Below are positions 1-7,626 of a stretch of DNA of 64,000 nucleotides, one piece after another. The DNA comes from Shewanella sp. NFH-SH190041 (lineage in GTDB: Bacteria > Pseudomonadota > Gammaproteobacteria > Enterobacterales > Shewanellaceae). The stretch spans positions 2,418,001 through 2,482,000 of the forward strand of contig NZ_AP026070.1 in assembly GCF_024363255.1 (NCBI RefSeq), in the 5' to 3' direction. The notes below the pieces were generated by a model, which ran no database searches, was not told where the DNA came from, and was given only the letters and a program-made list of their open reading frames with translations. Made by a program: the position numbers and the translations under genes. Within the stretch, counting starts at the first letter, position 1, and every line of letters starts with the position of its first letter.

Positions 1-1070
1 AAGCCTAAGGCATTGAGTTTATTCTGTAGCTCTTTTACCTGTTCACGACTCAAACTCTGCTGCTGTGGTGGAGGCGTCAGTAAATGCCCCGCACCGGCGA
101 TTCTATCTGCTAGATGCCCCACGGCTAGCGCATAAAACACTGAGCGATTCCAGCGCATCATTACATCAAAATTACCATATGCGATAAACGCAGGCCCTTT
201 ATACCCTGCAGGTAAATACAATACGGCAGGCATATCTAATGCCGGTAACGCCTTACCATTAACCTGCTGCACACCTAATTTTGCCCATTGCGACAGCGGA
301 CGAACATTGTCTTTGCCGAGTAACCCATAATCAAAATCTGCGGGCAAGGTCACCTCTCGCCCCCAACGTTCATCACGTTTCCAACCAAGCTGCTGCAGAA
401 AATGCGCTGCACTGGCCAGTGCATCTTGAGTACTGCTCCACAGATCTGGTTGGCCATCACCATCACCATCAACGGCATAATTAGCATAGGCAGACGGCAT
501 AAACTGTGTATGTCCCATCGCTCCGGCCCATGATCCGACCATTTTGCTGTCACTGAAACGATATTTCTGTTTCAATTTCAACGCTTGCATCAGTTCACCA
601 GTAAAATATTCGCTGCGGCGGTGATCACAAGCTAAGGTAGCCAAGGAATCTAAAATCGGCATCTTACCTTTGTAGCGACCAAAATTGGTTTCCATGCCCC
701 AAAAAGCCACTAAATACTGAGCAGGCACACCATATTGGTGCGTCAACTCGGTGAGGAACGGCCGGTACTCCTGCAACAATTTACGCCCTTGTTGCACCCG
801 CCAATCTGTCACCCGTTTATTAAAATAATCAGCAAATGTTTGGGTAAATTCTGGTTGACGTCTGTCTAATTCAATCACCCGAGGCACCAAAGACAAATGC
901 CCTAATGTTTGCGTCACTATCTGTTCTGAAATGCCCTGTTGTCTGGCCGTTTGCTGCAACTTCACCAGACACTGTTTAAAAGATTGATTATCCAGCGGTG
1001 GGCTCTGTACCTGAGCCTGGGCTGTCCCGGCCGCCACCACCAGAGTTAACAGTGAATACAGCTTTTTCAA
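1..1070 (-). CDS. Lytic murein transglycosylase, MltB family (3' end outside window)
   Basis: Cleaves the glycan strands of peptidoglycan in the periplasm with 1,6-anhydro product formation, as known for the MltB family. The reading frame was translated directly from the minus strand and stays open to the left edge, so the C-terminus is missing. It starts with a probable signal peptide (LKKLYSLLTLVVAAGTAQAQ). The motif WGMETNFG places the expected catalytic Glu at about residue 127, followed by MGHTQFMPSAY and an acidic loop GDGDGQPDLW, all typical of MltB. The last visible residues (SLSREQVKELQNKLNALG) look like the start of a C-terminal peptidoglycan-binding domain. I chose the TTG at 1070 because GGAG lies 8 nt upstream; an in-frame GTG at 1079 is an alternative. 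It is transcribed away from the DUF2750 gene. Confidence 0.88.
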   Translation of the reverse strand, partial: MKKLYSLLTLVVAAGTAQAQVQSPPLDNQSFKQCLVKLQQTARQQGISEQIVTQTLGHLSLVPRVIELDRRQPEFTQTFADYFNKRVTDWRVQQGRKLLQEYRPFLTELTHQYGVPAQYLVAFWGMETNFGRYKGKMPILDSLATLACDHRRSEYFTGELMQALKLKQKYRFSDSKMVGSWAGAMGHTQFMPSAYANYAVDGDGDGQPDLWSSTQDALASAAHFLQQLGWKRDERWGREVTLPADFDYGLLGKDNVRPLSQWAKLGVQQVNGKALPALDMPAVLYLPAGYKGPAFIAYGNFDVMMRWNRSVFYALAVGHLADRIAGAGHLLTPPPQQQSLSREQVKELQNKLNALG

Positions 1071-1299
1071 TTGCCTCACTCCATTCGTTAATCTGTCACA
1101 AGCAACGCTGACATCAGCATAATACTTAGCATCATCCTGACCCATAGTTAACGGAATCACAATCCATTCCAGCAATAATTTCATCAGAATCTGCTGTTTT
1201 TTATATCATTTAATTCATAAATGCCCATTTTATCATCAGCGCTATTTTTGCTAAGAAACATCACCGGTAAAACTGGCGGCAAATGGGTAAGAGATTACA

Positions 1300-1330
1300 T
1301 TGACCAGACCTTATCCAGACGCGCTATAAT
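1300..1330 (+). promoter_or_regulatory. Candidate sigma-70 promoter for the DUF2750 gene
   Basis: TTGACC at 1300-1305 and a perfect TATAAT at 1325-1330 are separated by 19 nt, slightly longer than ideal. The start codon of the next gene follows 30 nt downstream. This is a pattern match only. Confidence 0.5.
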
Positions 1331-1359
1331 GCCGCCGTTAACCACCAATGGGGACAATT

Positions 1360-1725
1360 ATGTCTGAATTAGCGCCGGCACTGGCTGCCTTTATTGAAAA
1401 TGTCAAAGCTGGACAAACTGTCTGGGGATTACAGGATGAGACTGGCGAAGGCTGGGTAGTCTGTGATTCAGCAGAATATGAAAATACCGATGTGATGCCA
1501 CTGTGGTCTACAGAAGCCCTAGCCTCTGCCCACTGTACCGATGAATGGGCTAGCTATCAGGCAATGCCAATTACACTCGGTGAGTTTCTTGAATATTGGG
1601 TTTCTGATTTCAATGATGACGGCGTATTAGTCGGTATCGACTGGACTGGTGATGAAATCTGTCTAGAAATGGATCCTGTTATGCTGGCAAAAGAGCTAGC
1701 TGATATCGAAGAAGACGAGCAGTAA
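1360..1725 (+). CDS. DUF2750 family protein
   Basis: A 121-residue acidic cytoplasmic protein of unknown biochemical role. The motifs VWGLQDETGEGWVVCDS near the N-terminus, VMPLWST, then a hydrophobic stretch with LGEFLEYWVSDF and GVLVGIDW match my memory of the DUF2750 family, including its usual length of about 120 residues. The ATG at 1360 is preferred over the in-frame ATG at 1348 because GGGGA sits just upstream at a normal distance and would otherwise be inside the coding sequence. A good terminator follows at 1758-1783, so the gene may be monocistronic, although the next gene begins only 63 nt after its stop. Confidence 0.72.
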   Translation: MSELAPALAAFIENVKAGQTVWGLQDETGEGWVVCDSAEYENTDVMPLWSTEALASAHCTDEWASYQAMPITLGEFLEYWVSDFNDDGVLVGIDWTGDEICLEMDPVMLAKELADIEEDEQ

Positions 1726-1757
1726 TACCGTATTACAGCAAATATCAATATCACCAA

Positions 1758-1783
1758 CAGGCAGTCTCACTGCCTGTTTTATT
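1758..1783 (+). terminator. Rho-independent terminator
   Basis: Perfect 8-bp stem CAGGCAGT/ACTGCCTG with a 3-nt loop followed by TTTTATT. It ends 6 nt before the next start codon, so the following gene probably relies on readthrough or a promoter overlapping this element. Confidence 0.75.
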
Positions 1784-1788
1784 AGGCT

Positions 1789-2424
1789 ATGACCACACCC
1801 ACTCTGATAGATATTCCTTTTGATCTTCGTCATCACTGCTGGTTCTGCGGTGAGCCCTGTAATGACGTTTTCGCTTTTTATGCCACCCGTCACACGCCTC
1901 ATCCACCGCTGAGTGTACCGGCCTGTCACGAATGTCATCTGTTTGCCCGCAAAGCGCCACTTAGCTCTATTTGGGACTGCCATCAAACAGTCAAAGACGC
2001 GCTACTTAAACGTTACCAAACCCATCTTGCCATTGGTGATAATTGGACAGAAACAGAACTGGCTGAGTCTGAGTTTTCCTGTAAGATTTTGTCCGGTTTC
2101 AGAGAAAGTGGCTGGAAAATGTATCTGATTGCCAAATCACGCATCAATTTTCGTCCTTGGCCCCTAACACTTGAGGGTATTGACATTGATGAGCCAACTA
2201 GCAGCCAACAGTTACAAATCAATGGCATCAATTTTAACAGCCTGAATCAAGCCATCCATCACTATGGCAATAGCTTAGGATTGGATCAGCATTTTCTAAC
2301 CGCGTTGATCAATATCCTCGGTCGACACCGTTTTAGCCATGCGCTCAAATTGGCAAAACTGATGCGTAGTGCGACTCAGAAAGATAAACGTCAATTTTTG
2401 ATGGAATTAAACGAAGATAAATAG
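1789..2424 (+). CDS. Uncharacterised protein with two CxxC zinc knuckles
   Basis: I do not recognise the family. The 211-residue product has CWFCGEPC near residues 18-24 and CHECH near residues 46-50, a spacing expected for a zinc ribbon or HNH-type fold, though no HNH catalytic pattern is clear. The middle part (about 85-150) is mixed alpha/beta. The C-terminus is helical and basic (FSHALKLAKLMRSATQKDKR). The start ATG follows immediately after a terminator hairpin and has only a short AGG as ribosome site. It converges on cheV with 202 nt between the two stops. Function cannot be stated; nucleic-acid or protein binding through the zinc site is only an inference. Confidence 0.7.
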   Translation: MTTPTLIDIPFDLRHHCWFCGEPCNDVFAFYATRHTPHPPLSVPACHECHLFARKAPLSSIWDCHQTVKDALLKRYQTHLAIGDNWTETELAESEFSCKILSGFRESGWKMYLIAKSRINFRPWPLTLEGIDIDEPTSSQQLQINGINFNSLNQAIHHYGNSLGLDQHFLTALINILGRHRFSHALKLAKLMRSATQKDKRQFLMELNEDK

Positions 2425-2557
2425 CACTGCTCCGTTTAAATATCGCCACCAAAACAGCTTAATAAAATACTCTTGAAAATTTAACATTTAAAATATTAAG
2501 TCAACTGATAACACGCACGTCTTATCAAAATATTAATAATATTCAAGCATGGTAATA

Positions 2558-2595
2558 AATACCATTCTGACCAAATTTACGAACAGAATGGTATT
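2558..2595. terminator. 12-bp inverted repeat between convergent genes
   Basis: AATACCATTCTG at 2558-2569 pairs perfectly with CAGAATGGTATT at 2584-2595 around a 14-nt loop. It lies between the stop of the zinc-knuckle gene and the stop of cheV, which suggests a bidirectional terminator. Neither side has a strong T-run, so this is uncertain. Confidence 0.4.
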
Positions 2596-2626
2596 AAGGT
2601 ACTGAATAATAAAGGGAGTTACAGGA

Positions 2627-3574
2627 TTATCCCTCAGCGCTCAGCATTTTGATACGCTCATGCACTAGCCTAACTAAATTATCGGGCTGGAATTTTGAGA
2701 TAAGTTGGTTACAGCCTACTTTTTCTGCCATTGCATTATTAAAATTACCAGATAATGATGTATTCAAAACGATATATAAATCTTTAAGTTCGGGGATCTG
2801 TCGTAACTCATGAGTCAATTTATAACCATCCATTTCTGGCATTTCAGCATCAGTAATCAACATTAATAAATCATCTTCAGAGGTTTTCCCCTCTGCAGCC
2901 CATTGTTGCAATAATTTGAGTGCCTGCCGTCCATCACTGACCTCTGTTATCTTTACGCCCAGAGGTTCAAGCGTATCTTTGACCTGTCGCCGAGCAGTAG
3001 CTGAATCATCTGCGATCAGAATATGTTTTCCTGCCATTTGAGGAGTAAGTTCTGACGCTAGTACTTCATCAGACACTTCAACATCATAATGAATAATTTC
3101 TGCGAGCACTTTTTCCACATCAATAATGGAAACCAATCTGGCGCCATCAGGTCCCTCTAGCCGTGTAATCGCCGTCAGATAATGGTTCGCGCCAGCAGTT
3201 TTAGGCGGCGGTAAAATATCATTCCACGTCATATTGACGATATGTTCAACTTCACCGACCAAGAACCCCTGCACACTGCGGTTATATTCCGTGATGATCA
3301 GGTTTGCATTGGCATTCATTTCCATCGGTTTAAAACCAATAGCCCCTTTCAGGTTGATTACAGGAATCGAGTTTCCACGAATATTGGCAATCCCAGTGAT
3401 ATGGGGATGACTACCCGGCAGGGCATTGAGCGCGGGCAGCTTAACCACTTCCCTAACCTTAAACACGTTGATCGCGAAAAGTTGCGTTGAGTTAATTTTA
3501 AACAATAACAGCTCCAAACGGTTTTCACCGACCAGTTTGGTACGCTGATCAACAGATTCCAGTACTTTTGACAT
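2627..3574 (-). CDS. cheV: Chemotaxis coupling protein CheV (CheW + receiver)
   Basis: Couples chemoreceptors to the CheA kinase and carries its own phosphorylatable receiver domain. The 315-residue product has an N-terminal CheW-like domain (about 15-165, with NVFKVREVV, IANIRGNSIPVINL and a C-terminal VSIIDVEKVL). A receiver domain follows at about 183-310. In the receiver, the acidic pair D189-D190, the phospho-acceptor D242 (TDAEMPEMDG), T272 and K294 (ISKF) are all present, so it should be phosphorylatable. Length and order match the family. It stands alone, converging on the upstream plus-strand gene, with no other chemotaxis genes in the window; orphan cheV genes are common in Shewanella and Vibrio. 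Confidence 0.93.
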   Translation of the reverse strand: MSKVLESVDQRTKLVGENRLELLLFKINSTQLFAINVFKVREVVKLPALNALPGSHPHITGIANIRGNSIPVINLKGAIGFKPMEMNANANLIITEYNRSVQGFLVGEVEHIVNMTWNDILPPPKTAGANHYLTAITRLEGPDGARLVSIIDVEKVLAEIIHYDVEVSDEVLASELTPQMAGKHILIADDSATARRQVKDTLEPLGVKITEVSDGRQALKLLQQWAAEGKTSEDDLLMLITDAEMPEMDGYKLTHELRQIPELKDLYIVLNTSLSGNFNNAMAEKVGCNQLISKFQPDNLVRLVHERIKMLSAEG

Positions 3575-3757
3575 GTTAACGATCTCTTGCCTGGGGCAGG
3601 TTCACTGAACCTGAAAAAAAGGGGAACAAGATTCAGTATAGCGGCAATATTTATGACAGACTGAATAGAGCATTAGGTTTTCGTTGCATTTTTCTCCACT
3701 TTAACCCAGTGTTTTATCAACAGGATGCCTTTTGTCATGGCCACCAAGGAGGGAGTT

Positions 3758-4291
3758 ATGCGTATATTGCTATTAGTGACATTTAGCCTGTTATTAAATG
3801 GCTGCACTGTCATGGACAGAAAGGTTGATGTTGTCACCCCATTTACACTCTCACCTTATCTAGGTAAGTGGTATGAAATCGCCCGGCTTGATCACAGTTT
3901 TGAACAGGGACTGACCAAAGTAACCGCTGAATACAGCTTATCGCCAGAAGATCCCGGGCTTATTCGAGTGATTAATCGCGGTTATCGTCAAGAAGATGAC
4001 CGATGGCAACAAGCTCACGGCAGAGCCCATTTTTGGGACAGCGACCAGGTCGGCCGCTTTAAGGTGGCTTTTTTCCGCCCCTTTTATGGTGCTTATCAAA
4101 TTCATGACATCATTTCTTACCAAGGCCGTTACATTGCAGCATTAGTTATTGGCCCAGATATCGATTATGTCTGGATACTTAGCCGCACGCCGGAGCTCTC
4201 GGATGCTGTGGCAAAACGCTTTTTGGCCAAACTAGAACAACTCGGGGTTGATACCTCAGCCCTGATTTGGCTTAGTCCGCCACCACAGTAA
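3758..4291 (+). CDS. blc: Outer-membrane lipocalin Blc
   Basis: Bacterial lipocalin, a lipid-binding lipoprotein expected on the inner face of the outer membrane; the E. coli homologue binds lysophospholipids. The start at 3758 is set by an excellent AAGGAGGG ribosome site 4 nt upstream and gives a proper lipoprotein signal (MRILLLVTFSLLLNGC) with the lipidated Cys at residue 16. The lipocalin signature GKWYEIARLD follows at about 36. The conserved GYIAALV/DYVWILSRTP-type C-terminal strands are also present, here RYIAALVIGPDIDYVWILSR. Length (177 residues) fits. Its 3' end overlaps the 3' end of the convergent methyltransferase gene by 20 nt. Lipocalins are frequent members of ChrR-type ECF regulons, and such a sigma gene lies 1.3 kb downstream, but no matching promoter was seen here. 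Confidence 0.92.
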   Translation: MRILLLVTFSLLLNGCTVMDRKVDVVTPFTLSPYLGKWYEIARLDHSFEQGLTKVTAEYSLSPEDPGLIRVINRGYRQEDDRWQQAHGRAHFWDSDQVGRFKVAFFRPFYGAYQIHDIISYQGRYIAALVIGPDIDYVWILSRTPELSDAVAKRFLAKLEQLGVDTSALIWLSPPPQ

Positions 4292-4886
4292 AAGGTTTTT
4301 GCACTAATATCATTCCAGCCAAATCCAATACTTGACGTTCCTGACGAACAAGAAAGCCGCTGTGTTCCAATTGAGACAGTAATTGCTGATGATTAAAACG
4401 ATTCTGCTGTGGATGTACAAACAGTTTTTGACTCAAAGGGTTACATATCGCCCGCCGGTATAAATCCTCCAACAAAAATACACCGCCTGGCTTTAATACT
4501 CGGAAACACTCTTTAATCGCCAACTGCCAATCGGGAATATGGTGAAATACAGCAAAATTACTGATTAAATCAAATTCCCTATCGGCAAAATCTAACGCTA
4601 TTGCATCGCCCTGCAACACCCGTACCTGCGCGTCATCACTATGCTTGACAGCGCAGTGATGAACCAGATCAGGATCTAGATCAATACCTGTCACCTGCTG
4701 CGCACCGAAATGGTGGCGCAGCAACGTAATACCATGGCCAAAACCACAGCCAATTTCCAATGCTGAGCGAATATTTCCGGGGCCATAATCAAACAGTGAT
4801 AACAACAATTTTGCTTCGACTTGCTGCTGAAACCAGCGTCTAACTGGGTGACCAACAAGTTTTTTTTCAAATTGATTCAACATCAT
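4272..4886 (-). CDS. Class I SAM-dependent methyltransferase
   Basis: A 204-residue methyltransferase of the Methyltransf_11 type; the substrate is unknown. Motif I is ALEIGCGFGHG (about 42-52), followed by the acidic ribose-binding residues in VTGIDLDPD, the motif around LQGDAIALDFADREFD, and FRVLKPGGVFLLEDLYR. The N-terminal VRRWFQQQVEAKLLL helix precedes the Rossmann core. No membrane segment or signal is seen, so it should be cytoplasmic. Two adjacent ATG codons are possible starts at 4886 and 4883. It is divergent from the LON-domain gene and converges on blc with a 20-nt overlap of coding ends. Its 5' region lies close to a candidate ECF promoter that points the other way. Confidence 0.82.
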   Translation of the reverse strand: MMLNQFEKKLVGHPVRRWFQQQVEAKLLLSLFDYGPGNIRSALEIGCGFGHGITLLRHHFGAQQVTGIDLDPDLVHHCAVKHSDDAQVRVLQGDAIALDFADREFDLISNFAVFHHIPDWQLAIKECFRVLKPGGVFLLEDLYRRAICNPLSQKLFVHPQQNRFNHQQLLSQLEHSGFLVRQERQVLDLAGMILVQKPFTVVAD

Positions 4887-4914
4887 AACTTTAGCATCCC
4901 TATCTTGATTAACC

Positions 4915-4940
4915 TGATCGAATCTATAAACCCATACGTA
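4915..4940 (+). promoter_or_regulatory. Candidate ECF (ChrR-type sigma) promoter before the LON-domain gene
   Basis: TGATCG at 4915-4920, 16 nt, then CGTAAA from 4937. The same layout (TGATCC, 16 nt, CGTATT) occurs before the ECF sigma gene itself at 5560. The TGATC core resembles the -35 element I recall for the RpoE/ChrR (ECF11) group. Transcription would start near 4947, about 46 nt before the LON gene start codon. Confidence 0.55.
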
Positions 4941-4992
4941 AAAAGCATTGCTCAGGATGTGTTACCCCAGAAAAATATTATCGAGGTCTACC

Positions 4993-5556
4993 ATGCAACT
5001 GCCCCTATTTCCCCTCCCTGTTTGTCTGCTACCCGGTGGCATCTCGCACTTACGTATCTTTGAACCACGTTATCAACGTTTAGTGACAGAATCATGTCAA
5101 TCGAACAGAGGGTTTGGTATGTGCATGATGTCCGAGTCCGGACACATACTCGCAATGGGTACTCAGGCTGTTATTACTGATTTTGAAACTCTGCCTGATG
5201 GGCTGCTGGGGATAACAGTGAAAGGCAAACAACGCTTTTCACTGCAACAAGCGATTCAAGAGCAAGACGGTCTGTACCGTGGCGAGATCACTCTATTACC
5301 CAATTGGCAGCCAGTACCACTGCAACAACAAGATAGATATCTACAAACAACACTTGAAGATTTGTTAGCTGACTATCCCCGGCAACAAGTATCCAGTGAT
5401 AATAGTGAGATGAATGATATTAGTTGGCTTTGCCAACGCTGGCTGGAAATCCTCCCCTTAACACCGGATGAAAAAATGCCCTGTATTCAAGCGCCAGATC
5501 ATCAACCGGCATTAAATCTGATCCGCACCCTTATCACAACATCACCCCACCAATAA
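4993..5556 (+). CDS. LON substrate-binding domain protein
   Basis: A 187-residue stand-alone LON N-terminal-type domain, resembling the substrate-recognition domain of Lon protease but without ATPase or protease parts. The opening MQLPLFPLPVCLLPGG and RIFEPRYQRLVTESC, followed by FGMCMM and a strand region with VITDFETLPDGLLGITVKG, is characteristic. I chose the ATG at 4993 (GAGG 6 nt upstream) because the family begins exactly at LPLFPL; upstream in-frame starts lack homology. It is 63 nt upstream of the ECF sigma gene start and carries its own ECF-like promoter, so it may belong to the same regulon, perhaps as a quality-control factor. That link is inference. Confidence 0.85.
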   Translation: MQLPLFPLPVCLLPGGISHLRIFEPRYQRLVTESCQSNRGFGMCMMSESGHILAMGTQAVITDFETLPDGLLGITVKGKQRFSLQQAIQEQDGLYRGEITLLPNWQPVPLQQQDRYLQTTLEDLLADYPRQQVSSDNSEMNDISWLCQRWLEILPLTPDEKMPCIQAPDHQPALNLIRTLITTSPHQ

Positions 5557-5559
5557 CGC

Positions 5560-5587
5560 TGATCCAACTACTGTCCTTGCACGTATT
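5560..5587 (+). promoter_or_regulatory. Candidate autoregulatory ECF promoter for sigma-chrR
   Basis: TGATCC at 5560-5565 and CGTATT at 5582-5587 are separated by 16 nt. The element begins 4 nt after the LON gene stop and ends 32 nt before the chosen sigma start codon. ECF sigma genes of the ChrR group usually drive their own operon, which fits this position. Confidence 0.6.
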
Positions 5588-5619
5588 GTGAAAAACAGCA
5601 TATGGCAAAGGATAGAGGC

Positions 5620-6270
5620 ATGCTTAACAAAACTGCAGCAAATGCCACGAGGGATCGCTATGATACAGACAGCATCCCACGGACGAGAGCAATAATGGAC
5701 ACACAGCAGCAGACTGAAGTGGCTCAAGAAATGAAGCAACTGCTGATCCGAGTGGCAACACATCGCGACAAACAAGCATTCAATAAGCTTTTTGCTCATT
5801 TTGCCCCCAAAATAAGAGCCTTTGGTGTGCAACGACTAGGGCAACAAGGGTTAGCCTTAGATCTATTGCAAGAAACCATGACGACTGTTTGGACTAAAGC
5901 ACACCTTTTTAATGCGCACAAAGGCGCAGTTAGCACTTGGATTTTTACCATTATGCGTAATCAATGCTTTGATATGTTACGCAAAGTACAACACAACCGC
6001 GAAGATGCCTTTGGTGATGATATCTGGCCTCTGTTTGAAGACAGTGGGTCAGGTGACGGTCTTGCAGACCACAGCTTTACCCGTCAGTTAAAACATCAAT
6101 TGGATAAACTGCCCCCATTGCAGCGCCAGATTGTTCAAGGCGTCTATCTACAAGAACTCAGTCAACAAGAACTGGCGGAAAAGCTGAATATTCCGATCGG
6201 AACAGTCAAGTCACGCTTGCGTCTTGGTTTGGAAAAACTCAGAGCACATCTGGAGAAACATCATGATTAA
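5620..6270 (+). CDS. ECF RNA polymerase sigma factor (ChrR-partner type)
   Basis: An extracytoplasmic-function sigma factor that would redirect RNA polymerase to stress genes when its anti-sigma is released. Region 2 is visible around FNKLFAHFAPKIRAFG, ALDLLQETMTTVWTKA and GAVSTWIFTIMRNQCFDMLRK. Region 4 is at PPLQRQIVQGVYLQELSQQELAEKL with the helix-turn-helix IPIGTVKSRLRLGLEKLR. The ATG at 5620 has AAAGGA 7 nt upstream. Alternatives are ATG 5602 and ATG 5695, the latter starting MDTQQQ and closer to the family's usual N-terminus. The stop overlaps the start of chrR by 8 nt, the standard operon arrangement for this sigma/anti-sigma pair. Singlet-oxygen or organic peroxide response is known for related systems and is inferred here. 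Confidence 0.9.
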   Translation: MLNKTAANATRDRYDTDSIPRTRAIMDTQQQTEVAQEMKQLLIRVATHRDKQAFNKLFAHFAPKIRAFGVQRLGQQGLALDLLQETMTTVWTKAHLFNAHKGAVSTWIFTIMRNQCFDMLRKVQHNREDAFGDDIWPLFEDSGSGDGLADHSFTRQLKHQLDKLPPLQRQIVQGVYLQELSQQELAEKLNIPIGTVKSRLRLGLEKLRAHLEKHHD

Positions 6271-6979
6271 ATATCACCCTACCGGTGAGTTGCTTAATGC
6301 CCATTGTGCCGGTGAGTTACCGCTATCGCTTGCAACGGCTATTTCAGCCCATTGCGAAATGTGCCCAGATTGTCAAGCACAGAGTCAAACCATTAATGCA
6401 CAAATCGCGGCTTGTACTTTGGGTGATGATCTCAATTCGGCCTTAGCCCAAAATAACAATAAAACACCAACAAACCCCGCTGATGCAGTATTTGATACGA
6501 AACTAAACGATGATCTTAATCAGATGCTAGAACAAATCACTTCCAAACCCATTAGCGATTCCCACCCAGTGACATCTGCGGTAAAAATTAAAGTTCCTGG
6601 ACATGGTCTCTCCACTCTGCTCCCTAACGCCTTTCGTCAACAACTGCATGGCAGCTGGAAAACCATTGGGAAAGTTAGCCGCTTGCGTTTAGCCTTGGAT
6701 GAGGGGAATACCCGAGCCAGTCTGCTACACATAGATAAACATGGCGAAGTTCCCCAACATACGCACAAAGGGCAAGAAATTACCCTGCTATTAGAGGGGG
6801 AGTTTAATGATGGCCACAGCCAATATGTTGCCGGTGATTTCATCATTATGAATAACAACCATGAGCATGCCCCCAAAACAGCTACCGGTTGCTTATGCTA
6901 TACGGTTGTTGATGCCCCATTGCACTTTACTAAAGGTATTAGCCAATTGCTTAATCCTATCGGTAAACTCATTTATTGA
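6263..6979 (+). CDS. chrR: Zinc anti-sigma factor, ChrR family
   Basis: Cytoplasmic anti-sigma that should bind and silence the ECF sigma encoded just upstream. The N-terminal zinc anti-sigma motif is complete: H5, H30, C34 and C37 (HCEMCPDC). The C-terminal cupin domain has the expected metal ligands H166, H168, E172 and H202 (HTHKGQE and HEHAP). The 238-residue length fits ChrR. The start at 6263 lies inside the last codons of the sigma gene with TGGAGA upstream. In Rhodobacter, the cupin half is needed to sense singlet oxygen; with all ligands present the same is plausible here. The intervening linker (about 55-100) is Asn/Asp-rich and poorly conserved. No photolyase or cfa gene, frequent partners of this system, follows in this window. 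Confidence 0.93.
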   Translation: MIKYHPTGELLNAHCAGELPLSLATAISAHCEMCPDCQAQSQTINAQIAACTLGDDLNSALAQNNNKTPTNPADAVFDTKLNDDLNQMLEQITSKPISDSHPVTSAVKIKVPGHGLSTLLPNAFRQQLHGSWKTIGKVSRLRLALDEGNTRASLLHIDKHGEVPQHTHKGQEITLLLEGEFNDGHSQYVAGDFIIMNNNHEHAPKTATGCLCYTVVDAPLHFTKGISQLLNPIGKLIY

Positions 6980-7058
6980 CGCCAGACTATCCTCTTCTCT
7001 GCGGCCATTAAATCGGCATATTTGTCGGTGGCCGCACATAATTGTTGATATCAGAGAA

Positions 7059-7086
7059 TTGACAATACGCTTTTCGCCGCTAATAT
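7059..7086 (+). promoter_or_regulatory. Strong-looking sigma-70 promoter
   Basis: Consensus TTGACA at 7059-7064 and TAATAT at 7081-7086 with a 16-nt spacer. It lies 80 nt after the chrR stop and points at the structured region preceding the small gene at 7359. Transcription would start near 7093. Confidence 0.5.
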
Positions 7087-7092
7087 ACCTAG

Positions 7093-7358
7093 ACAGTTGA
7101 ACAATTTATCCACTGAAAATCCCCAACTTTTAGTTGTATTTCAGCAGGTTTATCCACTTTTTAGCGCCTATCTGCTAGCGTTTTTCGTAGCAGAGATGCT
7201 CATGAGCAGACTAAAAATAAAGTAAAACCTTTGGGAAATGTACCAACTACAGACTCAAGTCGATAACGATTCCGCCTGCCCCGGGCTGAGGATATTTTAT
7301 TGAAACATTTGATTCACTGAAAAAGTGAAACTATCAGTAGTAATAAGGAGTGTGACCT
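7093..7358 (+). other. Structured leader or non-coding RNA region upstream of the 58-codon gene
   Basis: No protein is supported here. The region holds two TTATCCACT sites (7106-7114 and 7150-7158, one mismatch from a DnaA box). A hairpin follows with arms TCTGCTAGCG (7171-7180) and CGTAGCAGA (7186-7194) around TTTTT, then a perfect 12-nt palindrome TGCTCATGAGCA (7197-7208). A small hairpin TTCACT/AGTGAA lies just before the ribosome site. This could be a long regulatory leader for the small gene or a separate small RNA. Confidence 0.4.
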
Positions 7359-7535
7359 ATGTCATACAAAATCGATAACCATGAAATTAATGTGTGCTTC
7401 CCGGTAGATTCTATTTCTATCAACAAAACTTCCATTGCGTTTACAGATAAACACGGTAAAAACCGTCAAACCTTCTCAAAACGCACAGAAGCACTGAAAT
7501 TTATGAAATGGTTGTTAAATCCAAACAGTAAATAA
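7359..7535 (+). CDS. Small uncharacterised protein, 58 residues
   Basis: A short gene supported by a consensus AAGGAG ribosome site (7345-7350) 8 nt before the ATG and by a codon pattern like its neighbours. The product begins MSYKIDNHEINVCFPVDSIS, is basic at the C-terminus (SKRTEALKFMKWLLNPNSK), and has no signal peptide or membrane segment. I do not recognise the family. It stands alone: more than 370 nt separate it from chrR and about 300 nt from the next gene. A plausible promoter lies at 7059, implying a leader of roughly 265 nt with several hairpins, which hints at post-transcriptional control. A DNA- or RNA-binding role is only a guess from its charge. Confidence 0.65.
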   Translation: MSYKIDNHEINVCFPVDSISINKTSIAFTDKHGKNRQTFSKRTEALKFMKWLLNPNSK

Positions 7536-7626
7536 CAAACCGCTGACCGCACTCCATCACGGTCCTACCTCACATCTTCCAGGACGAGTGTCACAGCAGC
7601 AAGGTTTTATCATGTTACTCTTCTCT

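Noticed and set aside
281..553. Short frames within the lytic transglycosylase gene
   Set aside because: Shadows of the translated minus-strand gene that is open from 1070 to the window edge.
5542..5832. Minus-strand frame across the ECF promoter and sigma start
   Set aside because: Antisense to a well-supported gene and promoter; no recognisable protein features.
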